Positions 39,801-47,627 of a DNA stretch of 64,000 nucleotides are shown piece by piece. The position numbers were made by a program, and so were the translations under genes. Below the pieces are notes generated by a model. That model did not search any database and was not told where the DNA came from. It saw nothing but the letters and a program-made list of their open reading frames with translations. This DNA is from Cyanobium sp. NS01. GTDB taxonomy: Bacteria > Cyanobacteriota > Cyanobacteriia > PCC-6307 > Cyanobiaceae. The stretch is from assembly GCF_014280235.1 (NCBI RefSeq), contig NZ_CP047940.1, positions 1,674,001-1,738,000 of the forward strand, written 5' to 3'. The number at the start of each line of letters is the position of its first letter. Position 1 is the stretch's first letter.

Positions 39801-40715
39801 ATGGCCAACGGCGCATCCAGCACCGGCCAGCACGTGCATGCGCTGCTGGCCACCCACAGCAAGCGCCTGGTGAAGCTCCATCCCCAGGTGCTGGACGACA
39901 GGGATCCGGAGCCCCTGCACCAGATGCGTGTGGCCATGCGGCGTCTGCGCACCTGCCTGACCCAGTTCGCGCCGGCGCTGGTCCTGCCGGCGGGGGTGTC
40001 GGCCCAGCGGCTGACCCGCTCCGGCCGGCGCCTCGGCCTGGCACGGGACCTCGACGTGCTTCGGGAGCGCCTGGACACCAGGCTGCTGCCCCATCTGAGC
40101 GAGGCGGAGACGCGGCAGCTCAAACCGCTGTTCAAACAGCTGAAGCGGGAGCGCCGCGATGCTCAGCACGAGCTCCGCAGGGAGCTCCACAGCGGTCGCT
40201 ACCTCAAGCTGCTGCAGGCCTTGCAGGGCTGGCTGCGGGACCCCCGCTTCACTCCCCTGGGTGAGCAGCCACTCAGCGACTGGCTGCCCGAGTGGCAGTG
40301 GCCCTGGCTCGGGACCCTGCTGCTGCACCCAGCCTGGTGGCTCACCGATGGCACCGGTGCGGCGGAGCAGGAGCTGCTGCACGACCTGCGCAAGGGCATC
40401 AAGGGTGCCCGCTACAGGCTCGAAAATCTGCTGCCGGCATCCGGCGACACGGCCCGCCGCTGGGTGGAGCGACTCAAGCAGGCCCAGGAGCTGCTCGGCG
40501 ACCTCCACGACCTGGCCGTGCTCCGCGACGCGATCGAGCAGCAGCTCCCTCAGAACTTGCCCAGCCAGATGCCAGGGCTGCATGGGCTGCTGGCGGAGCA
40601 GCATGCCAGCAGCTGGAGCAGCTGGCGTGTGCTCGGGCCAAGCTTGCTCGAGCCAGGGGAGCGGCGCCAGTTGTTGCTGGGCCTGCTTCAGGATCAGGCC
40701 AACAGTTCTCTGTAG
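39801..40715 (+). CDS. CHAD domain protein (polyphosphate-associated)
   Basis: Soluble helical protein of 304 aa with the CHAD pattern of conserved histidines and basic residues: DPEPLHQMRVAMRRLRTCL near the N-terminus, LDVLRERL, and LLHDLRKGIKGARYRLENLL further on. CHAD domains bind inorganic polyphosphate in other bacteria. It lies just downstream of a Na/Pi cotransporter on the same strand, which supports a phosphate or polyphosphate role. No CYTH triphosphatase domain is attached. Confidence 0.88.
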   Translation: MANGASSTGQHVHALLATHSKRLVKLHPQVLDDRDPEPLHQMRVAMRRLRTCLTQFAPALVLPAGVSAQRLTRSGRRLGLARDLDVLRERLDTRLLPHLSEAETRQLKPLFKQLKRERRDAQHELRRELHSGRYLKLLQALQGWLRDPRFTPLGEQPLSDWLPEWQWPWLGTLLLHPAWWLTDGTGAAEQELLHDLRKGIKGARYRLENLLPASGDTARRWVERLKQAQELLGDLHDLAVLRDAIEQQLPQNLPSQMPGLHGLLAEQHASSWSSWRVLGPSLLEPGERRQLLLGLLQDQANSSL

Positions 40716-40762
40716 CGCAGACCACATGCGCGGGCCGTCTGGAACACCGGGGCTGGGCGAAG

Positions 40763-40824
40763 TCGATCGATAAGGTCCTGTGGTCGCCTGTCTGGCGTCA
40801 CTAACCGATCGGTGTGAGGACCCG
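40763..40824 (+). promoter_or_regulatory. conserved structured 5' leader of porin copy 1
   Basis: This 62-bp leader is nearly identical to 42523-42584 before the second porin. It can form an outer stem GGTCC (40774-40778) with GGACC (40818-40822) and an inner hairpin CGCC-TGTCT-GGCG (40785-40797). The outer stem would overlap the GAGG ribosome-binding region just before the ATG. Pairing bases are kept in both copies. Regulation by this fold is inference. Confidence 0.4.
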
Positions 40825-42291
40825 ATGAAATTTTTCCAGCACCTGCTAGTGGCCCCTGCGGCCCTGGGCCTTCTGGCCCCGGTGGCCGCGGATGCTTCCG
40901 AGCTCAACATGGACGGCGTGAACCAGTACGCCTCCCAGGAGCAGGTCACCAGCATCTCCCAGTTCTCGGATGTGCAACCCACGGACTGGGCCTACCAGGC
41001 TCTCTCCAACCTGATCGAGCGCTACGGCTGCGTCGCCGGCTATCCCGACGGCACCTACCGCGGCCAGCGGGCCATGACCCGTTTTGAAGCCGCCGCGCTG
41101 CTCAACGCCTGTCTTGACCGCGTCACCGAAGTGACCGACGAGCTCAAGCGCCTGATGGCCGAGTTCGAGAAGGAACTCGCCGTGCTCAAGGGCCGCGTGG
41201 ACGGCCTCGAGGCCAAGGTGGGCGAGCTGGAGGCCACCCAGTTCTCCACCACCACCAAGCTCAAGGGTGAAGCCAGCTTCATTCTGGGCGGCGCCCCTGA
41301 TTTCGAGCTTGCCGGCGAAACAGACCCCAACAACACCACCTTCAACTACGACCTGCGGCTGAGCTTCGACACCAGCTTCACTGGCAAGGATCTGCTGCGC
41401 ACCCGCCTGCGGGCTGGCAACTTCGAGTCGCTTCCCTTCGGCAGCAGCTCGCAGATCTTCAAGCTCGACAAGGCTGAGGGCACCGACGACTCGGTGATCA
41501 TCGACCGTCTCTTCTACCGCTTCCCCGTCGGCGATTCCTTCAACTTCACGGTGGGCGCCCTGGTGCGCAACACCGAGATGGTGGCCTTCATCCCAAGTGC
41601 CTACAAGTCGAGCATCCTCGACTACTTCCAGCTGGCTGGTGCCTCAGGTACCTACAACAAGGCCACCGGCGCCGGCGCCGGCTTCACCTGGAAGCAGAAG
41701 GTTGAAAAGGGCCGCCCGTACGCCACCTTCTCCGCCAACTACGTGTCCAGCGATGGCTTCGCTGATTCCACCGTGGGTGCCTTCAACGAGGAAGGCGGCA
41801 TCAACGCCCTGACTCAACTGGGCGTGAAGGGCAAGAACTGGGGAGCCGCCGTGGCCTATCGCTATGGCTCAGAAAACTCCAGGATCCGCGTACCCAACTT
41901 CAGCGGCACCGTGGAAGCAGGCGAAAGCACCAACAGTGTGGCCGTCAATGCCTACTGGCAGCCGATTGACTCGGGCTGGATTCCCTCGATCAGCCTCGGC
42001 TACGGCTTCAACGATGGCAGCGGTGGCTTCCCCGACTCCCAGTCGTGGATGGCTGGCCTGCAATGGGATGACGCCTTCATCAAGGGCAACAAGGCGGGTT
42101 TTGCGGTGGGCATGCCCCCCTTTGAGGATGGTGATGACAGCGACGAAGCCTGGCTCTATGAGATCTTCTACAAGTTCCAGGTGACCGACAACATCTCCAT
42201 CACCCCGTCGCTGTTCTATGGCACCAACGTGCGCTCCAACGACGGCGACGACGCCTGGGGCGGCGTAATTCAGACCACCTTCAAGTTCTAA
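40825..42291 (+). CDS. SLH-OprB outer-membrane porin (iron-uptake type), tandem copy 1
   Basis: Outer-membrane channel of 488 aa. A signal peptide (MKFFQHLLVAPAALGLLAPVAADA) ends near residue 24. An SLH domain (about 45-105: VQPTDWAYQALSNLIERYGCVAG, YPDGTYRGQRAMTRFEAAALL) binds pyruvylated cell-wall polymer. A coiled coil follows (about 105-150, LKRLMAEFEKELAVLKGRVDGLEAKVGELE), then an OprB-like beta barrel ending in Phe (TTFKF). In cyanobacteria these porins pass inorganic ions including iron. The start is ATG 40825; upstream frame belongs to the leader. The next gene is a near copy. Confidence 0.92.
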   Translation: MKFFQHLLVAPAALGLLAPVAADASELNMDGVNQYASQEQVTSISQFSDVQPTDWAYQALSNLIERYGCVAGYPDGTYRGQRAMTRFEAAALLNACLDRVTEVTDELKRLMAEFEKELAVLKGRVDGLEAKVGELEATQFSTTTKLKGEASFILGGAPDFELAGETDPNNTTFNYDLRLSFDTSFTGKDLLRTRLRAGNFESLPFGSSSQIFKLDKAEGTDDSVIIDRLFYRFPVGDSFNFTVGALVRNTEMVAFIPSAYKSSILDYFQLAGASGTYNKATGAGAGFTWKQKVEKGRPYATFSANYVSSDGFADSTVGAFNEEGGINALTQLGVKGKNWGAAVAYRYGSENSRIRVPNFSGTVEAGESTNSVAVNAYWQPIDSGWIPSISLGYGFNDGSGGFPDSQSWMAGLQWDDAFIKGNKAGFAVGMPPFEDGDDSDEAWLYEIFYKFQVTDNISITPSLFYGTNVRSNDGDDAWGGVIQTTFKF

Positions 42292-42342
42292 GCCCAGACT
42301 GCTCGGCCCATCTCACACCTGCGCAACCGCCCTCGTGCGTCC

Positions 42343-42368
42343 GCCCCCCGGGATCCGGGGGGCTTTTT
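42343..42368 (+). terminator. intrinsic terminator after porin copy 1
   Basis: GCCCCCCGG-GAT-CCGGGGGGC forms a perfect 9-bp stem with a 3-nt loop (42343-42363), followed by TTTTT (42364-42368). It lies about 50 bp after the stop codon, so each tandem copy appears to be its own transcription unit. Confidence 0.9.
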
Positions 42369-42522
42369 GTCTTGGCGATGGGCACCCGGGGATCGGCAGG
42401 CCGTCGTCTCCGGCTGGCAGGACCCTGCGCAACCTGCAGGGCGTGGCCGCGGCCATCAAGCCACCTCCGCATGTAGCAGAGATCACCTTCGATCGCCGAA
42501 TTGGTCACCGGACAGTCCTGCG

Positions 42523-42584
42523 TCGATCGATAAGGTCCCGTGGACGCCTGTCTGGCGTCACTTCCCTATCGGTGTGAGGACCCG
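42523..42584 (+). promoter_or_regulatory. conserved structured 5' leader of porin copy 2
   Basis: Near copy of 40763-40824. The pairing elements GGTCC (42534-42538), CGCC-TGTCT-GGCG and GGACC (42578-42582) are unchanged, while single bases between them differ. The upstream sequence diverges immediately before TCGATCGATAAGG, which marks the edge of the duplicated unit. Confidence 0.4.
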
Positions 42585-44051
42585 ATGAAATTCTTCCAGC
42601 ACCTGCTGGTGGCCCCTGCGGCCCTGGGCCTGCTGGCCCCCGTGGCCGCCACGGCTTCCGAGCTCAACATGGACGGCGTGAACCGCTACGCCTCCCAGGA
42701 GCAGGTCACCAGCATCTCCCAGTTCTCGGATGTGCAACCCACGGACTGGGCCTACCAGGCTCTCTCCAACCTGATCGAGCGCTACGGCTGCGTCGCCGGC
42801 TATCCCGACGGCACCTACCGCGGCCAGCGGGCCATGACCCGTTTTGAAGCCGCCGCGCTGCTCAACGCCTGTCTTGACCGCGTCACCGAGGTGACCGACG
42901 AGCTCAAGCGCCTGATGGCCGAGTTCGAGAAGGAACTCGCCGTGCTCAAGGGCCGCGTGGACGGCCTCGAGGCCAAGGTGGGTGAGCTGGAGGCCACCCA
43001 GTTCTCCACCACCACCAAGCTCAAGGGTGAAGCCAGCTTCATTCTGGGCGGCGCCCCTGATTTCGAGCTTGAGGGCGAGACCGATCCCAACCAGACCACC
43101 TTCAACTACGACCTGCGGCTGAGCTTCGACACCAGCTTCACCGGCAAGGACCTGCTGCGCACCCGCCTGCGGGCCGGGAACTTCAGCTCGCTTCCCTTCG
43201 GCAGCAGCTCCCAGATCTTCAAGCTCGACAAGGCTGAGGGCACGGATGACTCGGTGATCATCGACCGTCTCTTCTACCGCTTCCCCGTCGGCGACTCCTT
43301 CAACTTCACGGTGGGCGCCCTAGTGCGCAACACCGAGATGGTGGCCTTCATCCCGAGTGCCTACAAGTCGAGCATCCTCGACTACTTCCAGCTGGCAGGT
43401 GCCTCCGGCACCTACAACAAGGCCACTGGCGCCGGCGCCGGCTTCACCTGGAAGCAGAAGGTTGAAAAGGGCCGCCCCTACGCCACCTTCTCCGCCAACT
43501 ACGTGTCCAGTGATGGCTTCGCTGATTCCACCGTTGGCGCCTTCAATGAAGAGGGCGGCATCAATGCCCTGGCACAACTGGGCGTGAAGGGCAGCAACTG
43601 GGGAGCTGCTGTGGCCTATCGCTATGGATCAGAAAACTCCAGGATCCGCGTTCCCAACTTCAGCGGCACCGTTGAATCGGGCGAAAGCACCAACAGTGTG
43701 GCCGTCAATGCCTACTGGCAGCCGATTGACTCGGGCTGGATCCCCTCGATCAGCCTCGGCTATGGCTACAACGATGGCAGCAGTGGCTTCCCCGACTCCC
43801 AGTCATGGATGGCTGGCCTGCAATGGGATGACGCCTTCATCAAGGGCAACAAGGCGGGCTTTGCGGTGGGCATGCCCCCCTTTGAGGATGGTGATGACAG
43901 CGACGAAGCCTGGCTCTATGAGATCTTCTACAAGTTCCAGGTGACCGACAACATCTCCATCACCCCGTCGCTCTTCTATGGCACCAACGTGCGCTCCAAC
44001 GACGGCGACGACGCCTGGGGCGGCGTGATTCAGACCACGTTCAAGTTCTGA
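42585..44051 (+). CDS. SLH-OprB outer-membrane porin (iron-uptake type), tandem copy 2
   Basis: Near-identical 488-aa paralogue of the preceding gene, with the same signal peptide, SLH domain, coiled coil and OprB barrel. Differences are few: for example ATA for ADA at the signal cleavage region, NRYA for NQYA, LEGETDPNQTT for LAGETDPNNTT, AQLG for TQLG and ESGEST for EAGEST. Several sit in predicted loops and could alter pore selectivity. It has its own leader and terminator. Ferritin follows. Confidence 0.92.
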   Translation: MKFFQHLLVAPAALGLLAPVAATASELNMDGVNRYASQEQVTSISQFSDVQPTDWAYQALSNLIERYGCVAGYPDGTYRGQRAMTRFEAAALLNACLDRVTEVTDELKRLMAEFEKELAVLKGRVDGLEAKVGELEATQFSTTTKLKGEASFILGGAPDFELEGETDPNQTTFNYDLRLSFDTSFTGKDLLRTRLRAGNFSSLPFGSSSQIFKLDKAEGTDDSVIIDRLFYRFPVGDSFNFTVGALVRNTEMVAFIPSAYKSSILDYFQLAGASGTYNKATGAGAGFTWKQKVEKGRPYATFSANYVSSDGFADSTVGAFNEEGGINALAQLGVKGSNWGAAVAYRYGSENSRIRVPNFSGTVESGESTNSVAVNAYWQPIDSGWIPSISLGYGYNDGSSGFPDSQSWMAGLQWDDAFIKGNKAGFAVGMPPFEDGDDSDEAWLYEIFYKFQVTDNISITPSLFYGTNVRSNDGDDAWGGVIQTTFKF

Positions 44052-44100
44052 CCTCCCGTCAGAGCAGTCCAAGGCGGCCCATCCCACACCTCACGTCCAA

Positions 44101-44121
44101 GCCCCCGTCAGGGGGCTTTTT
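44101..44121 (+). terminator. intrinsic terminator after porin copy 2
   Basis: GCCCCC-GTCA-GGGGGC (44101-44116) forms a 6-bp GC stem followed by TTTTT (44117-44121), about 50 bp after the stop of the second porin gene. Confidence 0.88.
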
Positions 44122-44243
44122 GCTGGCGGATTCATGGCAGTGCTTCGGGCGCCGGCCTCGGCGCACCCCTGAACACCCGGACAGCAAAAAGAGTCTGTAG
44201 ATTAAGAAAATCGAAAGCACGCCAACGGCGGTCCCACTCCTCC

Positions 44244-44819
44244 ATGACCCTGTCCACCGACCTCTCGGCCCGTTCTGTCGCCACCGGTCCCGCCGGCAGG
44301 GCAATGGCCCAGCCCATGGACAGCGCCCTGCTGGAGGGGCTGCTGGAGCACCTCAGCATGGAGCGGCGGGCCAGCACGGCCTACTTCGCCCTGGCGCTGT
44401 GGTTCGCCGAGCGTGAGTTGCGCGGCTTTGCCGCCTACCTGCACGCCGAGGCCGCCACCGAGCAGGCCCATGCCGGCCAGCTGGCCGAGTACCTGATTGC
44501 CCGGGGCCAGACCGTGCTGCTGCAGGAGATCCCCGCCCCACGGCAGATCTGGACCAGCCCTGAAGAGGCCTTCACGGCGATCTTCGAGATGGAGAGCGAC
44601 GTGACCACCTCGCTGCAGCAGCTCTACTCCATGGCCGAGCGGGCCGGCGATGTGCGCACCACGGTGGTTCTCGATCCGATGGTGCAACAGCAGATCAATG
44701 CCGAGGATGAGGCGGCCCACCTGCTGGGCCGGGTGCGTTTCGCCCGCAACGAACCGGCGCCCCTGCTGATCCTCGATGCTCAGCTGGCTGAGGACGCCGC
44801 CAAGGCCACTGCCGCATGA
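44244..44819 (+). CDS. ferritin
   Basis: Iron-storage protein of 191 aa (171 aa if it starts at ATG 44304, which gives a more usual N-terminus). The four-helix bundle carries ferroxidase residues: Glu in LEHLSMERRAS, the ExxH pair in EAATEQAHAGQL, Glu in FEMESDVTTSLQQL, and INAEDEAAHLLGRV in the last helix. It resembles the eukaryote-like ferritins of marine Synechococcus rather than bacterioferritin, as no haem-binding Met pattern is evident. The AT-rich DNA just upstream (about 44185-44220, with TAGATTAAGA) probably holds its promoter. It follows two iron-type porins, so this is an iron-handling stretch. Confidence 0.9.
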   Translation: MTLSTDLSARSVATGPAGRAMAQPMDSALLEGLLEHLSMERRASTAYFALALWFAERELRGFAAYLHAEAATEQAHAGQLAEYLIARGQTVLLQEIPAPRQIWTSPEEAFTAIFEMESDVTTSLQQLYSMAERAGDVRTTVVLDPMVQQQINAEDEAAHLLGRVRFARNEPAPLLILDAQLAEDAAKATAA

Positions 44820-44842
44820 GCCTGTGGTGAGTGAGCCGCTGC

Positions 44843-45121
44843 TCAGGCCACCGGGATCGGCCGGCTGCTGAGCTCCACCAGCAGCTCCAGGGCGAGGGAG
44901 TGGCCCCGACCCTGACGCTGCCAGGCTTTGGCCACCTCCAGCAGCTCCCGGCGCCGGCTCAGCACCTGGCGGGATTCGGCGCCGAGGCGATCCCGCAGGG
45001 AGCGATCACAGCAGCGCTCCAGGGCCTGGGCCAGCTGGATGCCGCGACCCCGCAGTGCCTGGGCCTCATGGCAGAGGCTGCCGAGCAGGGATTCGGAGGT
45101 GGAGAAGAGGGGGGCGTTCAA
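44843..45121 (-). CDS. small hypothetical protein behind a Fur-box-like site
   Basis: A 92-aa helical protein starting at ATG 45121, with Cys17, Cys37 and Cys38 (SLCHEAQ and LERCCDRSL) and many Leu/Arg residues. It has no signal peptide or membrane helix. No family is recognised. It is convergent with ferritin, 23 bp apart. The DNA before its start carries a candidate Fur-binding site, so it may be an iron-responsive protein. The function is unknown. Confidence 0.65.
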   Translation of the reverse strand: MNAPLFSTSESLLGSLCHEAQALRGRGIQLAQALERCCDRSLRDRLGAESRQVLSRRRELLEVAKAWQRQGRGHSLALELLVELSSRPIPVA

Positions 45122-45186
45122 CGCAGTGATGGCGACCAGGCCTCAAAGGCCTGTGGCGACGACGCTAGCGAACCGAGGCGCTTCTT

Positions 45187-45207
45187 TGCAAGAGATTCTC
45201 AATAGCA
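45187..45207 (-). promoter_or_regulatory. candidate Fur box
   Basis: A 21-bp near-palindrome centred on GAGA-T-TCTC with flanking TGC and GCA. Read on the minus strand, its inner 19 bases agree with the classical Fur consensus at 12 of 19 positions by hand count. It is 66-86 bp upstream of the small gene starting at 45121. An overlapping perfect repeat CTCAATA-GCATG-TATTGAG lies at 45198-45216. Confidence 0.45.
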
Positions 45208-45227
45208 TGTATTGAGCATCGGGGGCG

Positions 45228-46481
45228 TCAGGACGCCGCCGTCTGCAGCGACCGCGGAGAGGGCAGGCGCAGGCTCACCAAAGCGGCAAGGCCCACCAGC
45301 AGCGTGGAGCACCAGAGGCAGGCCTGCAGGCCCCCCTGCAGAAACAGCCAGCCTGAGAGCAGGGTGCCCAGCAGGCGCCCCGCCGCATTGGCCATGTAAT
45401 AGAAGCCCACGTTGAGGCTCACCGACTCGGCATCGGTGTAGGCCAGCACCATGTAGCTGTGGATGGAGGAATTCATGGCGAACACCACCCCGAACACGGC
45501 CAGACCCACCACCACCGTGAGTGCGGGGTTGCCGACCTCGCGCCAGAGGGTGATCGCCATCAGGGCGGGGATGACGGTGAGCAGGGCGGCCCAGAACTGC
45601 ACGGCACTCGGGCCAGGCGGGCTGGTCTGCCCCCAGGCGCGGCGCAGGCTCGGCACCGACCCCTGCACGATGCCGTAGCCGATCACCCACAGGCCCATGA
45701 AGCCGCCCACTTCCCAGAAGCGCCAACCCAGGGTGGTCTGCAGAAACACCGGCAGGGCCACCACGAACCACACGTCGCGGGCGCCGAACAGAAAGAAGCG
45801 CGCCAGCGAGAGCACGTTGATGCCCTCGCTCTTGGAGAACAGGGCCTTGAAGGCGGGCTTGGTCTTCATCCTGCCGATGTCCCGCGGCAGCAGCAGGGTG
45901 ACCAGAAAGGCCAGGGCCAGCCAGGCCGCCATCACGATCACAGCCTTGTTGAACCCCACCGCGTAGAGCAGCAGGCCTCCCACGAAGAAGCCCAGGCCCT
46001 TGAGGCCATTCTTGGCGCCGGTGAGGATGGCCACCCAGCGGAACAGCTGCTGCTCGCCCCTGGCGTGATCGTCCGGGGTTTCCGGCACCACCACCCGGAT
46101 GGCGCTCTTGGCGCTCATCTTCTCCAGATCCTTGGCGATGCCGCTGATCGCCTGGGCCACCATCACCCAGACCACCGAGAGCCCCTTGGGCCAGGTGTCA
46201 GCCACCGGCACCAGCAGCAGCAGGGCGCCGATCTGAAGCAGCGTGCCGATCCAGAGGGTGAGCTTCAGGCCGAAGCGGGCCCCCAGCCAGCCGCCGTAGA
46301 GGTTGGTGAGAATCCCGAAGAATTCATAGAAGATGAACAGGAAGGCGATCTCCAGGGTGGTGTAACCCAGCTGCAGAAAGTGGAACACCACGAGCATGCG
46401 CAGCGCCCCATCGGTCACCGTGAATGCCCAGTTGTTGGCGGTGATGATCCCGTATTGCTGCAGAGGGGAGAGGGCGCGCAT
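45228..46481 (-). CDS. arsJ: ArsJ, organoarsenical efflux MFS transporter
   Basis: Major-facilitator protein of 417 aa that exports 1-arseno-3-phosphoglycerate, giving arsenate resistance without reduction. The N-terminus ALSPLQQYGIITANNWAFTVTDGALRMLVVFHFLQLG and the segment KDLEKMSAKSAIRVVVPE are characteristic of ArsJ. There are about 12 hydrophobic helices. Its ATG overlaps the stop of the GAPDH gene (ATGA), and this pairing is diagnostic for the arsenate route. The longer upstream frame is only a shadow of the GAPDH gene. Confidence 0.93.
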   Translation of the reverse strand: MRALSPLQQYGIITANNWAFTVTDGALRMLVVFHFLQLGYTTLEIAFLFIFYEFFGILTNLYGGWLGARFGLKLTLWIGTLLQIGALLLLVPVADTWPKGLSVVWVMVAQAISGIAKDLEKMSAKSAIRVVVPETPDDHARGEQQLFRWVAILTGAKNGLKGLGFFVGGLLLYAVGFNKAVIVMAAWLALAFLVTLLLPRDIGRMKTKPAFKALFSKSEGINVLSLARFFLFGARDVWFVVALPVFLQTTLGWRFWEVGGFMGLWVIGYGIVQGSVPSLRRAWGQTSPPGPSAVQFWAALLTVIPALMAITLWREVGNPALTVVVGLAVFGVVFAMNSSIHSYMVLAYTDAESVSLNVGFYYMANAAGRLLGTLLSGWLFLQGGLQACLWCSTLLVGLAALVSLRLPSPRSLQTAAS

Positions 46482-47506
46482 CACTTGTCCTCCAGGCTGG
46501 CCACGTGGCAGGCCAGGTCGGCCATGCGGCAGCTGTAGCCCCACTCGTTGTCGTACCAGGCGAACACCTTGAGCTGGCTGCCGTTCACCACCAGGGTGGA
46601 GAGGGCATCCACGATCGAACTGCGGCTGTCGTTGAGGTAATCCACCGACACCAGCGGCCGGGTTTCGTAGCCGAGGATTCCCTTGAGCGGGCCCCGGGCC
46701 GCCGCCTCGAAGGCGCCGTTCACCTCCTCCACCGTGACGCTGCGCTCCAGCTCGAACACCGCATCGGTGAGCGAGGCGTTGAGCAGGGGCACGCGCACGG
46801 CGTGACCGTTGAGCTTGCCCTGCAGCTCGGGGAAGATCAGGCCGATCGCCCGGGCCGAGCCGGTGGTGGTGGGGATCAGGCTCTGCAGGCAGGAGCGGGA
46901 GCGGCGCAGGTCGCTCTTGAAGCCGTCGATCACCACCTGGGTGTTGGTCACGTTGTGCAGGGTGGTGATCGAGCCGTGGCGGATGCCGAAGCTCTCGTGC
47001 ACCACCTTCACCACTGGCGCCAGGCAGTTGGTGGTGCAGGAGGCGGCGGTGATCACCCGTTGGCGGGCAGGGTCGTAGAGGCTGTGGTTGATGCCGTACA
47101 CGATGTTCAGCACCTCCTCCCCGGCCACGGCCCCCTTCACCGGGCAGGCCACGATCACCCGCTCCACGCCCAGCGCGGCGATGTAGGGCGCCAGCGTTTC
47201 CGGCGTTTTGATCTTGCCGCTGCACTCCAGCACCAGCTCCACCCCGGCCTGCCGCCAGGGCACGGCGGCCGGATCACTCGCCTGCGAGTAGCCGATCGCC
47301 TGGGATTCCACCTGAAGGCCGTCGTGGCTGGCGCCGACGGCTTGGGTCCAGCGGCCGTGCACCGAATCGAATTCCAGCAGGTGGGCGGCGGCGTGGGCAT
47401 CGCCGGCCCGCTCGTTGATGTGCACCAGCTCGATGCCAGGCCGGCCCCACAGGGCGCGAAACGCCAGCCGGCCGATGCGGCCGAAACCGTTGATGCCGAT
47501 GCGCAC
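46481..47506 (-). CDS. ArsJ-associated glyceraldehyde-3-phosphate dehydrogenase
   Basis: GAPDH of 341 aa that can use arsenate in place of phosphate to make 1-arseno-3-phosphoglycerate, the ArsJ substrate. The NAD motif is [15 protein letters not shown]. The catalytic Cys157 is in [19 protein letters not shown], and GTSSIGSA-type residues appear as [10 protein letters not shown]-terminal [15 protein letters not shown] is complete. Gene order and coupling with arsJ mark it as the arsenic-dedicated copy rather than the glycolytic or Calvin-cycle enzyme. Confidence 0.92.
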   Translation of the reverse strand: MRIGINGFGRIGRLAFRALWGRPGIELVHINERAGDAHAAAHLLEFDSVHGRWTQAVGASHDGLQVESQAIGYSQASDPAAVPWRQAGVELVLECSGKIKTPETLAPYIAALGVERVIVACPVKGAVAGEEVLNIVYGINHSLYDPARQRVITAASCTTNCLAPVVKVVHESFGIRHGSITTLHNVTNTQVVIDGFKSDLRRSRSCLQSLIPTTTGSARAIGLIFPELQGKLNGHAVRVPLLNASLTDAVFELERSVTVEEVNGAFEAAARGPLKGILGYETRPLVSVDYLNDSRSSIVDALSTLVVNGSQLKVFAWYDNEWGYSCRMADLACHVASLEDK

Positions 47507-47534
47507 AGTGAACGAGCGGGTTGCCGTATTCTCA

Positions 47535-47552
47535 CATCAACAGGAGTTGATG
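47535..47552. promoter_or_regulatory. perfect palindrome, candidate ArsR operator for both ars units
   Basis: CATCAAC-AGGA-GTTGATG is a perfect 7-bp inverted repeat. It contains ATCAA-N6-TTGAT, the kind of site bound by arsenic-sensing ArsR proteins. It is 29 bp upstream of the GAPDH-arsJ unit and about 75 bp upstream of the ACR3 start, so it can control both directions. No arsR gene for it lies in the window. Confidence 0.65.
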
Positions 47553-47627
47553 GATCTTATGGGCCGGTTAAGGGGGGTGCGCTGCGCTCCTGGGGCGGCG
47601 GCGCCGCTCATCCCTGCTGCAACGGCG

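Larger units (their letters stand above)
40763..44051 (+). repeat. tandem duplication of leader plus porin gene (about 1.76-kb unit)
   Basis: Two head-to-tail copies, 40763-42291 and 42523-44051, each contain the 62-bp leader and a 1467-bp gene. They differ at scattered positions only. The DNA between copies (42292-42522) is unlike the DNA after copy 2, apart from a terminator in each. Confidence 0.9.

Noticed and set aside
42281-42508. 75-codon minus-strand frame between the two porins
   Set aside because: It covers a strong terminator and the end of the porin gene, and shows no protein-like pattern.
46481-47506. GAPDH as the glycolytic or Calvin-cycle enzyme
   Set aside because: It overlaps arsJ and faces ACR3, the arrangement of arsenic-dedicated GAPDH.
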